Of a stretch of 64,000 nucleotides of DNA, positions 48,865 through 59,353 are shown one piece after another; the first letter of the stretch is position 1, and each line of letters begins with the position of its first letter. The stretch lies in assembly GCF_003576645.1 (NCBI RefSeq), contig NC_044916.1, forward strand, positions 46,643 through 110,642, read 5' to 3'. The notes beneath the pieces are model-generated. The model made no database searches, was not told the origin of the DNA, and was given only the letters and a program-made list of their open reading frames with translations. Source of the DNA: Ipomoea triloba. Taxonomy: Eukaryota; Streptophyta; Magnoliopsida; Solanales; Convolvulaceae. The position numbers were made by a program, and so were the translations under genes.

Positions 48865-49471
48865 ACCTTTCTTCGACGTTCTATGATCTTTTCTCCCTTT
48901 TCCTCTTTTTCTTGCCACTTATCACGTTGAGGGTTCTCAGCTCCGTCACTTGATCTTTGTGGCTTTGTGTTCACCCTGCTCAATTTGGTCGCTGAATTGG
49001 ATTAGATTGGATAGCTTTGCTTTTGTAAAAGTTAGGATAAGGAATCTATCTATAATCTACTGTGACTAGGATGAATAATTTGTATCCGACATGGACTTTT
49101 TAATATCCCAGAGACAAATACTTGCTTAATACTACTGTTGTTTGCTTTTTTAAATCGTTAAATTCATTTCTTTCTTTCTTTCTTTCATGTAATATGGCCA
49201 TTTCTAGATCCAAGAAAAATAGTAGACCAATTATATACGGAGTACATTTATTAAAACATTTCATATGATTAATTTCTTTCACCAAGGTCTTGTTTGACAA
49301 ATGGCGGGTAGCTGATAGTTGTTAGATAAGTGGGTTAGAGAGGTATCATTAGTTGATAATATTATTTTATCTCATAACGTTTATTATTCTAACACGTACG
49401 GAGCAAAAAAAATTTTAACATCAACGTTTTGTATCGTGGCCCACACAGCGATCCATACATGCCTTAACCAA

Positions 49472-50081
49472 TAGTTATACCATGGACCCGAATCTACCTT
49501 GTAAGGTGGGCTCGTGTCTATTTACATATTGAATGTTCACACTTTGAAATGTTCAAATTGTAAACATTCAGTATATAAATTGTGAACATTCAGTTTGTAA
49601 ATTGTGTAAGATGGTATATTTACAATTTTAGAACTCTATATTTACACTTTTATATCTCAATATACAAAATTATATATATATATTTTTTGAATACTACTGA
49701 CTCTATTACAATGCAGTATCGAGGCTCGAACCCACCACCTCCCGTATAAAGGGAAGGGTTTGATGCCACTGGACTACAAGGTCCTTGGCATACAAAATTA
49801 CATTAGTCAATATTCACAATTTTTTAACTCTATATTCACAATTTTGTTATATAGATTCAAAATTTGTGTTATACTGTTGAACATAGAGTTATGAAATTGT
49901 GAACATAGAGTTATAAAACTGTGAACGTAGAGCTATGAAATTGTGTACATGAAATTATGAAATTGTGAACATAAAGTTATGAAATTGTGAATATGAAATT
50001 ATGAAATTGTGAATATGAAATTATGAAATTGTGAACATAAAGTTATGAAATTGTGAACATGAACTCGGGTCCGTAACATAA
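49472..50081. mobile_element. MITE-like element with minisatellite core, copy A
   Basis: The left end GTTATACCATGGACCCGA mirrors the complement of the right end, GTTATGTTACGGACCCGAG. The interior contains a degenerate tandem array (about 49880-50062) of 'gttatgaaattgtgaacat' units. A tRNA-derived SINE relic (about 49680-49795) is inserted or embedded in it. No coding sequence. A relative follows directly at 50106. Confidence 0.6.
49685..49795 (-). repeat. tRNA-derived SINE relic
   Basis: On the complement TAGTCCAGTGG (49776-49766) resembles a tRNA A-box. GGGTTCGAGCC (49733-49723) is a B-box, about 33 nt downstream, the spacing of a pol III internal promoter. The cloverleaf is not complete, so this is not a functional tRNA gene. 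Confidence 0.6.
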
Positions 50082-50105
50082 CAACCCACATAATAATTTG
50101 CGGGT

Positions 50106-50675
50106 TGTTATGCCGTGGACCCAGAGGTCCACCTTGCAAGGTGGACCTGGGTCTACATTTACATACACTATACTCTACATTCACACTTTGTAAACTTCAC
50201 ATTCACACATTACATGATTATATGTTTAGTAACTATATTACTATTCTTATGCATTCACACATTCAAAACTCTATATTCAGAGGTCCTATACTCCATATTC
50301 ACAACTTGAGAACTCCACATTCACACATTACAGGGCTACAAGTTGCTAGAACTTCTTAACTCTATTACAGATTCACACACACATGCATAACTCTACATTC
50401 ACAATTTCTATACTCCATATTCACTATTTGAAACCTCCACATTCATACATTTCTGAGCAACTCTACATTCGCACAATCATAAATCTACATTCACGATTTC
50501 TATATTCTACATTCACACTTTGAAACATCTACATTTACACATTTTTGGACAACTCTATATTCACCAATATGTTTACTAATTAAAAAAAAAAAGCAAAAAA
50601 AAAAACAAAAACAAAAACGACGTAGTTTTGGACCCAGGTCTACCTTGCAAGGTGGACCTGGGTCCACAGCATAAT
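50106..50675. mobile_element. MITE-like element with minisatellite core, copy B
   Basis: The left end has GTTATGCCGTGGACCCAG and then GGTCCACCTTGCAAGGTGGACC, a palindrome. The right end (50629-50675) has GGACCCAGGTC, ACCTTGCAAGGT and GGACCTGGGTCCACAGCATAA. Each end is thus itself a hairpin, and the two ends are mutual inverted repeats. The interior is a degenerate array of 'ctctacattcacaatttc' units (about 50160-50560), i.e. the same kind of short-unit core as copy A but in the opposite sense. Confidence 0.65.
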
Positions 50676-50806
50676 TTGCCATAATTTGCCTGCCTCAACT
50701 CAGAGACAGCTTTTTGGGCTTGGTCTTTTTGAAAGTAACGGGCTAACCCAACAAACCTCAACGTGATTGGTTCAATCGGCAGTCCATTTGGCCCACGCCC
50801 CACGGC

Positions 50807-50816
50807 TCCAACGGCT
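50807..50816 (+). promoter_or_regulatory. MSA (M-phase-specific activator) element of BUBR1
   Basis: TCCAACGGCT matches the MSA consensus YCYAACGGYY, the site bound by MYB3R factors in G2/M genes. It lies 116-125 nt upstream of the BUBR1 start codon. A second AACGG core in inverse orientation (CCGTT) lies at 50844-50848. Confidence 0.6.
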
Positions 50817-50931
50817 ATGAAATTGAAACTGTGAATGAATCTTCCGTTGTTATATCCTCATTTCAAATTTTGAAACGCACGGCAAATTTCTCTCTGCAAC
50901 TTGGAGGAGGAGAAGAAGAAGACCGACGGAA

Positions 50932-52342
50932 ATGGAGAACGTATTAATGGATCCAGAGACTGAGTTTTTGGCTTCAAAGCAAGAGACGGGCAACGAGTGG
51001 GAACTCTTCAAGGAGAACGTCAGGCCTCTCAAGAGAGGCCGTAACATCAGTCTTCTCAACGACGCTCTCAAATCTCACTCTGATTTCGAGCTCAAGAAAT
51101 CCCTTCTCGATAAGCGAAGGTTTCTGTTAACTAATTCCCTCGTTGATTCAGATCCTGGTTTCATTCTTTTTCCTAAATTTAACCTGCCCCCTTTCATCAC
51201 CAGGAGGCTGATTGAAGCCGTTGACGAGTACAAAGGCGAAGACCCTCTCCAACCATGGCTCGAGTGAGTAGAGTCCTCATTTGTGATTCCCCTTGCTCTT
51301 TTTCCTTCCAATTTTGGATCGTTATCATTTGGGCATAGTTTGCCTTTTTGTTTCCTCTCAAGTACGGAGCAATTAAAGCTATTGCTAGACAGACATACCT
51401 AAATTACTTGGTTAAAGGAAAAGTAACTGTGCAAACTTCTGAAGGGCACACTGGTTTATACAAGTGAAATAGTCTGTCATAATGTGCTTGCCTCAAGGCC
51501 CTCAACTGAGGGGAAATTGATGCTTTTGTCCGAGATTTTATGTTCAGTATGTTAGTGCACTTTCTTTTGATGTTTAATAACGTTATGTTCACTAAAATCC
51601 TGTAGGTGTATCAAGTGGGTTCAGGAGTCTTTCCCTCCTGGTGGTGACAGCTCAGGACTTGTTGTGATTTATGAACAATGTGTTCGCACCTTTTGGCATG
51701 ACGATCGCTACAAAGATGATCTTCGCTACTTGAAAGTGTGGCTAGAATATGTAGGTTCCATTTCCATGTTTTTCCTCCTTTTCTCCACATTATACAGAAT
51801 TAAGTTTACAAGTGTGATCTTTAGTTGATTAAAAAACTATGCCATAATGGCCATTTCTTATTATGTTTTTATTTGAACTTTTTGGCAGGCTGAAAATTGT
51901 GTGGATGCTGAAGTCATCTTTAGTTTTCTGGAGGCAAATAAAATTGGACAGACACACTCTTCCTTCTATGTTGCATATGCCTTGCACATGGAATCTAAAA
52001 ATAAAATTAGAACTGCAGATGAAATATTTAATCGTGGGTTATCTATGTAAGTTCTCTTTATTTGATCTAGTTATGATTTCCTGTATGGTTGACTTCTCTG
52101 CTGCATTGGTCTTGTTTGAGTTTGGTGTACTATCTAAATTATGTAGGACCCTTTGACTTAGATAACATTGGTATTTTATGTTGCTATGTTGGTTTCTCAT
52201 GTCTGATGCTTCACATGTTAAACTTGAGGCTTCTCTGTTAGTGTCAATTAAGCCTTCATTCTGAATAAAGTAGTAAATAATTCAAATGCTTACAGTGATT
52301 TTTGTTTTGTTTTGTTTTTTTTTGTTTTTGTTTTTGTTTTTG

Positions 52343-52387
<45 letters not shown>

Positions 52388-54915
52388 AAAATTAATTAAT
52401 TACTTTTTTAAAACTAGGATTTATGATAGCTTTATAAATGATGATGCCTAAACATTTGCTATTTTTATTTGTAGGAGACAATGTCTAATGAACATGCCAT
52501 GCGATTTCCCTTAGTTGGAAGTGCAATGTTGTTGTCATTGTTCTTGCTTTTTAAGTTCCTGTCTAAAGACCTGGTTAATGCTGTCCTGACATGTTACTTC
52601 TTTGTACTCGGCATTGCAGCCCTTTCGTATGTTCTTTTAGTATGGATCAATTTTGCTAATGCTTAATAATTCATTTTATTGACATGAATGATATCAAACA
52701 CAATTCTTGTCTTTTACACTCTGTAGAGCAACATTGTTACCTGCAATTAAGCGTTTCTTGCCAACAAAGTGGAATGAAGATCCCATAGTATGGCGTTTTC
52801 CATATGTTCGCTGTAAGATTCCTTGTGGTTAAGCTTATATTCTTTCTGAAAAGTTTAGCTGTCTTATAGACCTAGGATCTTGTATTCATCTTTGATGTCC
52901 AGGTAGTTTTCTTAATGGAACATATTTCATACAGCCTTACTGGCTGCTTATTTTANTTTTTTTTTTGTTTTTGTTTTTTTGTTTTTTAAATAATTTTATT
53001 AATTCTTTTTCAATCTTCTTCCAGTTTTGAATTTTCTTAAATAGCAATTGCTGTTTTTCAAGATATTATGTGAATATAGTAAACATGAGTTGGCTCCAGC
53101 AAATGATTGCCAGTTGTGGGTTAAACTTTTTGCTCCAGCAATGCAATAACATTATCAATCCTTAGCTTAGGTTAAAATAATGTCCCTAAATACCTTCGAG
53201 ACATCATGCAATTGAATATTTATTAACATATTTAACATCCTTCAGGAACCAAATCAAGCATATTACATTTTCCTTGATTCCTATGTTTGCTATCCAATGA
53301 TAAGTAATACCTTCAGGCTTCAGCCACTAACATTATTATTGTTATCGCTCTTGTTATTGTTTTGGCGTTCCTCTGTTCTAGAAATGCACAGCCAATTGAA
53401 AAGTTGAAGGAAGCTTATAGGAAATTTCTTGGACGATCAATGAGGAAATCAAAAGCAGTAGAGGTATGTAAATTGCTCCTTTAGGGTTCCCACCTTTTTG
53501 TTGTTTCCTATTTTCCATGAGGTTGTATTAAATATTAATGATGCCTCTTTGCAAATGGTCAGGAAGATTCAACAGAAAACCAATTGCCAGTTCGAAGTTT
53601 TGGTACTTTATTGGCTAGGGGAGGCACCGGTAAGTCATATAACCCCATGTTTCTGTTAAAGTCATGAGAATCTTAAATAGTAATATTGTTCTCCTTCCTG
53701 TAGGAAATCAAACTACAGAGACTTCTGATTTTTCTAGGAAGAAGTTGAAGCCTGGAAGGTGAGCAAAATGATTTTATCCTTATAGGGTTTCTTGACAGCA
53801 TGAATTCTTGTTTATCTCTACTCCAGGGTAAAATCATAGGGGCCACTGAATTAGCAAGTTTCCTGGGTATAGCAGCTGAAATCTTATTAATGCATATGTT
53901 ATTATATTTAAGGATTCTACTTTAAAATCTTTAAAAAGATGTGAGATTGAATACTTTCTGGGATTTTGAATATCTATGATCCTTTCGAATAACAACATTT
54001 GAGGAGCAATAGACAAGACTTGTTCAGGATTGTGTTAGTATTGAATTGAAACTGAAATGCTGATAATGAGATTGCAAGAACAATTTGACAGAGAGTGTGG
54101 ATAGTGTATAATGCATTTCTGAATGAGAATTCACATTTTGCAGGGCTCAAGTTCCATTTCTCCCCATTTATAAAGATAAAAACACTGATATTGCATCAAG
54201 CCATCATATAGAGACATCAAAGTTGGACACCAGATCATGGCACTGCCTTGGTGCCAGAGGAGAGAGGAACAAAGAGAATAATGCAATTCCTTCCAAATGG
54301 ACCTCAAATAAGGTTAGGTTTCATGTGAAGAAAACTTTAACCTTGCAAGAATACCCAATGTTTCGCAATATCTCATACCCAAAGTTCCTTTTTCCAGATT
54401 CCTCAAAGAGCAGTACATAGAAACAATGGAGCCACTGCTACTGCATGCATCGAGATTTTTGTGGATGACGAATGTAATGAGTGAGTACACACTGCTATCA
54501 TTGTTAGACTCATGTATCCTTTTGACTTTATGAAAGTCCAATGGAGAATCAATGCATATATCAATCACTTAGCCACTATTGTATTGTGTTTGAATCTACA
54601 TGAATGAAGTTTAGAATAGTTAATTAGTTCTTCAGACATGCTGCAGAATGTGGCATTGATGCTGTCTCTGTTTACTCTTGTAGAAAATCTGAAACAGAAA
54701 ATCGTGGTGAGAAGGTTTCTACTCTGCAGCTCAGACAAGGGGATGGAAAAGACATCAAGAAGTGAGTCAATGACTTCTACCTCAGCATTTCTTTCCCCAC
54801 TTCACTATTCGCCTCAGTTTCACTAATCATTGTGGTGTTAACTTTATGCAGGGAAACGGAATTATTGAGGGAGAATCCACTGCATTACTTCCCTCCAAAC
54901 TCCTTGCCTAGATGA
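50932..54915 (+). CDS. BUBR1: BUBR1/MAD3-type spindle assembly checkpoint protein
   Basis: This is a component of the mitotic checkpoint complex that binds and inhibits CDC20-APC/C. Ten exons: 50932-51263, 51606-51750, 51889-52046, 53382-53463, 53563-53629, 53704-53758, 54144-54312, 54398-54480, 54684-54761, 54852-54915. All introns are GT-AG and phases close, predicting 410 aa. Arabidopsis BUBR1 is about 395 aa and likewise lacks a kinase domain. The N-terminal KEN box (K27-N29 in LFKENVRPLKRGR) is followed by the MAD3/BUB1 TPR homology region ('CIKWVQESFPPGGDSSGLVV', YEQCVRTFWHDDRYKDDLRYLK). A second KEN box is at about 323-325 (ERNKENNAIPSKW). The region IEIFVDDEC is also conserved in plant homologues. 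Intron 3 (1.3 kb) holds a fragment of another gene. An MSA promoter element fits a G2/M-expressed gene. Confidence 0.95.
52300..52440. repeat. Poly(T) and TTTAAATAAA flank left of the SPP fragment
   Basis: A T-run of about 45 nt preceded by TTTTTG repeats and followed by 'ttaaataaaattaattaatt'. A similar T/TTTTTG tract followed by 'ttaaataattttattaatt' lies to the right at about 52955-53010, which also contains the single ambiguous base (N at 52956). Confidence 0.8.
52475..52812 (+). pseudogene. Signal peptide peptidase (SPP) gene fragment in BUBR1 intron 3
   Basis: Two exons are recognisable. 52475-52626 encodes 'TMSNEHAMRFPLVGSAMLLS' and continues LFLLFKFLSKDLVNAVLT. 52727-52812 encodes ATLLPAIKRFLPTKWNEDPI and VWRFPY. 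They are joined by a 100 bp intron with GTATGT donor and TGTAG acceptor, in phase. This is the N-terminal membrane region of plant intramembrane aspartyl protease SPP, near-intact in sequence. The catalytic YD and GxGD motifs are absent, so it cannot encode an active protease. Because an intron is preserved, it was copied from genomic DNA and is not a retrocopy. T-rich tracts flank it on both sides. It does not fit the phase of the BUBR1 exons. Confidence 0.85.
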
Positions 54916-55274
54916 TTAATTCTGGGATTAAAAAAATAAATAACTAATGCTTTTTGTAGCATGTTCTTGTTGTAATTTTACTATATTGTGGCTATCATTT
55001 ACAGACCGTTTGGTTTGATTATGGGAATATGAATTCCATATTTCCATTTACGGACTGTTAGTATTTGGTTTGAATATGAGAATATGAATTCCATTGGTTT
55101 GAATCAAGAAACTTGAATATTATTAATCAAAAGTAAGTCAGCAATACAGGGAGGAGGAGGAGCTAAGTCTCATTCTCGTACATGCAAGTATGCAACAGCA
55201 TAAGAGCTTGTAGCTGGCTCTGGCTAAAGTGTGAGCTACCAAGTTTGCCCATCCATACATTTAAACAACTGAAT

Positions 55275-56190
55275 GCCTTGGCCCACCTTCAAGAGACTTC
55301 TGGCCTGACTGTGTCAATGTGAATAAATCCAATTGTTTTGTAGCAGGTATTCAAGGTGATATCCTGAATTTTGTTGATTTTCCACGAGGCTCCCTCCCAG
55401 TCCGTTACCTTGGTATCCCTTTGGATGCTCAGAGACTCAAGTCATCCCATTTTTCCCCGCTGATTGAATCTGTAACGCAACACATTGCAGCTTGGAAAAG
55501 AAGTAATCTAACTTATGCAGGGAGACTAGAATTGCTCATGTCAGTGATTCAAGGAACAATTAGTTTTTGGCTCCAGAATTTTTCCACACCGTCTAATGTG
55601 CTTGAGCAGCTTATCTCCTTATGCAGGAATTTCCTATGGGGGGATAAACCAGCCCCTATTGCATGGGATAAGGTGTGCCACCCGAAGGACGAGGGTGGTT
55701 TGGGTCTGCATAATCTCAAGATCTGGAATCAGGCTTTCCTTTTCAAAAGTCCTTTGGGATATTCATTGCAAACGCGATTCACTCTGGATTTGTTGGGTCT
55801 GTGGCTACTATATCAAAACAAATGATTTTTGGGACTGGAAACCGAAGCCCAGGGACTCCCCTCTTATGAAAGCTGTGTTTGCTGTAAAGGAGGCAATTGT
55901 GGAGCACATGGGCAGTGATCACAGGGCTAGATGCTTTCTCCTATCTCCCTTCAGCAAGAATAAAATCCATATTGCCTTGGTGTATGATCTCCTTAGACAC
56001 AAAGCAAATGTAACAGTCAAGTGGAAATTTACATGGAGGCCTTTCATTCCTCGAAAATTCTCTTTCATCTTGTGGCTTGCTCTCAAGAACCGTCTCCTCA
56101 CAAAGGATCGTCTGTTGATGATGGATGTCGAATCAGATTGCTCCATGTGCATGGGGCAAAAAGAATCTGCTAACCACCTTTTTTTTTAGA
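55275..56190 (+). pseudogene. LINE (L1-type) reverse transcriptase C-terminus, frameshifted
   Basis: The frame from about 55340 to 55760 encodes the region after the catalytic core of plant LINE reverse transcriptase: 'GSLPVRYLGIPLDAQRLKSS', 'AWKRSNLTYAGRLELLMSVI', then NFLWGDK and 'AWDKVCHPKDEGGLGLHNLK'. A shift near 55750 moves reading to another frame, which holds the zf-RVT region ('TWRPFIPRKFSFILWLALKN', RLLTKDRLLMMD, CSMCMGQKESANHLFF) up to a stop at 56187-56189. The RT catalytic YxDD and the endonuclease are missing, so the element is 5'-truncated, as is typical for LINEs. It is nonfunctional. It lies about 0.4 kb downstream of BUBR1. Confidence 0.88.
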
Positions 56191-57497
56191 TGTGCTTTTT
56201 CTTTGCAGGTTTGGCGCAAGGTCCGGGAGCTTTTTGGTTTTCCAAAAAATACGATTGCTATTTGCAGCTCTATCAAATGGATAAGAAGGTTGTTTAAAGG
56301 AAAAGGGAATCACTCAAAAGCTGTTTCTATTGCTCTTGCTTGCACAGTGTATCACGTCTGGAATTAAGGAACCAAATTATTCATGATGTTGCTTGTAGGC
56401 CATCTCTGGATGGTCTCGTCAGTTGTATTGCCACTGATACTCTTCGTGTGGTTTTTTCTCTGCAGTAAAAAAAAAAAAAATAAAAAAATGGTTCTTTTAG
56501 TTTGTTGGTGCGGTTTATCTTTCTTGTTTCTTTGGATCTTTTATTTTGCTCTTTTCTCCTCTTGCCCTTTAGTTTTTTCCGGTTTATCCCATATAGTTTT
56601 CCTTTAGTTTTCTCCTGCCGTTCTTGGGGATATACTTTCTTGTCGTTCCCCTTATCTCCCTTCTTGTTTCATCTTTGCTCCTTCTACTCTTCTACCATCC
56701 TTTTCCCGTACCCTGCTGTTCTCTCTGGTTTCCTCTTCTACCCTAAGGTGCCAACCTAGTTGGGATCTTGTTTCGCTTAGTTTGTCTTCTCATTTCTCTT
56801 TGCCTTGGTTTTCTTTTTTGTGATTCTTTTCTCTTTGCGTTTCGTTACCCAAAAAAAAAAAAATTCTCTTTGCGTTTCGTTACCCAAAAAAAACAAAAAA
56901 CTCCCTTCTCCTTCCTGTTTATCTGTTTGTTTTCTCCTTAGCCCCCTTCTGTTTAGGTCTCTTTCCCTGTTTTACTTTTTCTTTCTTTCTTGCTTCTTTC
57001 TCCTTCTTTTGCCTCCTGTGCTTGGGCTCTCTCTTATCTGCTTGCTATGTTTTCTGCTCGATGCCGGGGTATGCCCCGAGTAGTTGTACCTTTACCGTTT
57101 TTTGCAGTTTATGTTTCCTGGCTGCATGTTACGTGCCTTTGAGATGATTGTCCTTTAGATTTGACTTGGTTTTGCCTGGGTTTTTGATTCAGGGGTAGAT
57201 GCTTAGTTCCCCACCCTCTTTTTAAGTTAGATTGGTTTGCTTAGCTTTCTTGATCATAGTGGAGCCTTATATATAGGCTGATCCACTATCTTTTATACAG
57301 TCTTGTTAACATCCTCTGTAGAGTAGTTAGGACCGTTCCATGGTTCTGTTTGGGCTTTAGGCCATAGTTGTTCATGATTCATGTTGTTTTACATTATCTT
57401 GCACCTTTAGTGCACCATTGTTTTCCCCAGGGGATGCCCTGCGTATTTGTACTCCGTATTCGGGTGTATATATATATTTACATTTACCCAAAAAAAA
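55275..57497 (+). mobile_element. 5'-truncated LINE with pyrimidine-rich 3' part
   Basis: The reverse transcriptase remnant is followed by about 1.3 kb of strongly pyrimidine-rich, non-coding sequence. This ends in ATATATATTTACATTTACCC and an A-run at 57489-57497, the likely 3' end of the element. Internal A-runs at 56466-56488 and a short tandem duplication (56840-56897, CTCTTTGCGTTTCGTTACCC plus A-run, twice) may reflect nested or repeated ends. No target-site duplication was recognised. Confidence 0.65.
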
Positions 57498-57499
57498 AA

Positions 57500-58390
57500 C
57501 AATAATCCTGTCTCCAAAATTACCCCTCAGGCCTGCCCTTGGTTTGTTAGCCAGTCACAAAATGCCCGGCTAGCTTAGGGTCGAATACTGTACACTGCAA
57601 CAAATTAAAATCCCTGTGGGGTTCTCATCATATCCATCACCTTTTAGACTCACATAAATTTCAAAAAGAATGATAAAATACTCGTTTAAAAGGTCCATCC
57701 CAGTAACAATCTAGCATATTTGTTCACTGAACTCCTACCTTCATATATGTTTGAGAAATATGTTAATAACAACATGTTAATAACAACATCATCATCTACG
57801 TACAATTGATTTATTGGTCCAGAATATCAAATACTCGTGTGATCATGAAGATTAAACTTTGAAGGTTTACGGTTATATACTTTTTTCCCACGATTATGTA
57901 ATTAAATAAATTGCTTCATATGTACTGATTATTGTGGTTATACCTTGTCTATTTCTCTATTTTGCTCTACACCAGAACTTCCATTTCATTCACGGTTTTA
58001 ATTCTTTTTATAATCCATTTCTCTGATGAACGATACGAACTAAAGAAGATCGTTAGTTAAGAGACATGATCTTATTGAAATGAATGTGACTCCTCATAAG
58101 TTAAGAGACATGTTACATGAAGATCAAATTAGAGCTCGTTTTAGCATAAGATTTTCCGTAATTAGGGAGGGAGAGGTTATCTTGTAATTGGATCCCTGGG
58201 TGTTCCCTCTTTTCTTGATCAAGAAAAAGAAGAGGATCGTTAGTCCGTTACCAAGTTTCGTAAATATTACGGAGTACATACAATTATACGGAGTAACGGA
58301 AGTGGGGCGGCCCGGACTGGATCCAGTTCATCTCACCCGGACTGCAATTAAAGCTCGTTCTATCGTTCACACTTGCCCATTTCATATCAA
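57500..58390. other. Intergenic, upstream of U2AF35
   Basis: AT-rich and without recognisable gene. It includes the presumed promoter of U2AF35. Confidence 0.6.
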
Positions 58391-58391
58391 A

Positions 58392-58400
58392 TTAGGGTTT
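58392..58400 (+). promoter_or_regulatory. Telobox-like element upstream of U2AF35
   Basis: TTAGGGTTT (complement AAACCCTAA) lies about 125 nt before the ATG. Teloboxes are frequent near transcription starts of plant housekeeping and RNA-processing genes. Confidence 0.45.
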
Positions 58401-58522
58401 CGATCTAAAATAAAATCTTCCATTTCTTCTCATAAATCTCAGAATGAGCTCAAAATAAAATCTTTCCAGTTCTGCGATTTGGTTAAGACTCAAAAACCCT
58501 ACCATACGGATTTAGGCCAGAC

Positions 58523-59353
58523 ATGGCGGAGCATTTGGCTTCGATTTTCGGAACCGAGAAGGATCGCGTGAACTGTCCCTTCTACTTCAAGATCGGCGCC
58601 TGCCGTCACGGCGACCGGTGCTCTCGTCTCCACAACCGACCCACCATTTCCCCAACTCTACTTCTCTCCAACATGTACCATCGGCCTGACATGATCACGC
58701 CTGGCGTTGACGCCCAGGGCCAACCTATCGATCCCCGTAAGATCCAGGAGCACTTTGAGGATTTCTACGAGGACATCTTCGAAGAGCTGAGCAAGTTCGG
58801 TGAGATCGAGAGCCTGAACGTTTGTGACAACCTCGCCGACCACATGATTGGCAACGTTTATGTTCAGTTCAAGGAGGAAGACCATGCCGCAGCTGCCTTG
58901 CAGGCGCTGCAGGGCCGATTTTACTCTGGCCGTCCGATCATAGCTGATTTCTCGCCAGTGACAGATTTCCGCGAGGCGACATGCCGCCAATATGAGGAGA
59001 ATAGCTGCAACCGAGGGGGATACTGTAACTTCATGCATGTAAAGATGATCGGCAGGGAGCTGAGGAGGAAGCTCTTTGGGAGGTACCGCAGGTTTAGAAA
59101 AAGTAGGAGCCGTAGCAGGAGCGCGAGCCCGCATAACCGGAGGGACCGTGATAGGCGTGAATATCGTGATTATCGAGAGCGAGAGCGTGACGATTATCGA
59201 GCTGGGAGAAGGCATGGGAGGCATGAGAGTGATAGTGGGAGGAGGAGGCACGAGAGTCCAAAGTTAAGCCGGAGTCCAATAAGGGAAGGGAGCGAGGAAC
59301 GCAGGGCTAGGATTGAGCAATGGAACCGAGAGAGGGAGGAGAGGCAGTCCTGA
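58523..59353 (+). CDS. U2AF35: U2AF small subunit (U2AF35)
   Basis: The small subunit of U2 auxiliary factor recognises the AG of the 3' splice site in the nucleus. The frame of 276 codons is uninterrupted, as in many plant U2AF35 genes. The first CCCH zinc finger has C18, C27, C33 and H37 (C-x8-C-x5-C-x3-H). It is followed by the UHM-type RRM (about 40-145; '[20 protein letters not shown]', [19 protein letters not shown]) and a second CCCH finger (about 151-170; [19 protein letters not shown]). The tail is an RS-type domain ([21 protein letters not shown]) ending REREERQS. Domain order and length match the family. The start is supported by the conserved [20 protein letters not shown] beginning. 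A leader intron may exist upstream. Base composition is more GC-rich than neighbouring genes. Confidence 0.96.
   Translation: MAEHLASIFGTEKDRVNCPFYFKIGACRHGDRCSRLHNRPTISPTLLLSNMYHRPDMITPGVDAQGQPIDPRKIQEHFEDFYEDIFEELSKFGEIESLNVCDNLADHMIGNVYVQFKEEDHAAAALQALQGRFYSGRPIIADFSPVTDFREATCRQYEENSCNRGGYCNFMHVKMIGRELRRKLFGRYRRFRKSRSRSRSASPHNRRDRDRREYRDYRERERDDYRAGRRHGRHESDSGRRRHESPKLSRSPIREGSEERRARIEQWNREREERQS

Noticed and set aside
48865..48918. Upstream ATG of CP12 (N-terminus MARKRGKGRK)
   Set aside because: The extension is highly basic with no transit-peptide character; the internal ATG gives the usual CP12 length and a plausible plastid signal.
49685..49795. Functional tRNA gene
   Set aside because: A- and B-box-like motifs are present but a full cloverleaf is not; related degenerate copies indicate a SINE.
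52481..52666. Open frame in BUBR1 intron 3 as a missing BUBR1 exon
   Set aside because: It encodes signal peptide peptidase sequence and the BUBR1 exons close in phase without it.
56383..57083. Phe/Leu/Ser-rich open frames downstream of the LINE coding part
   Set aside because: The region is pyrimidine-rich, which yields such frames by composition; no domain.
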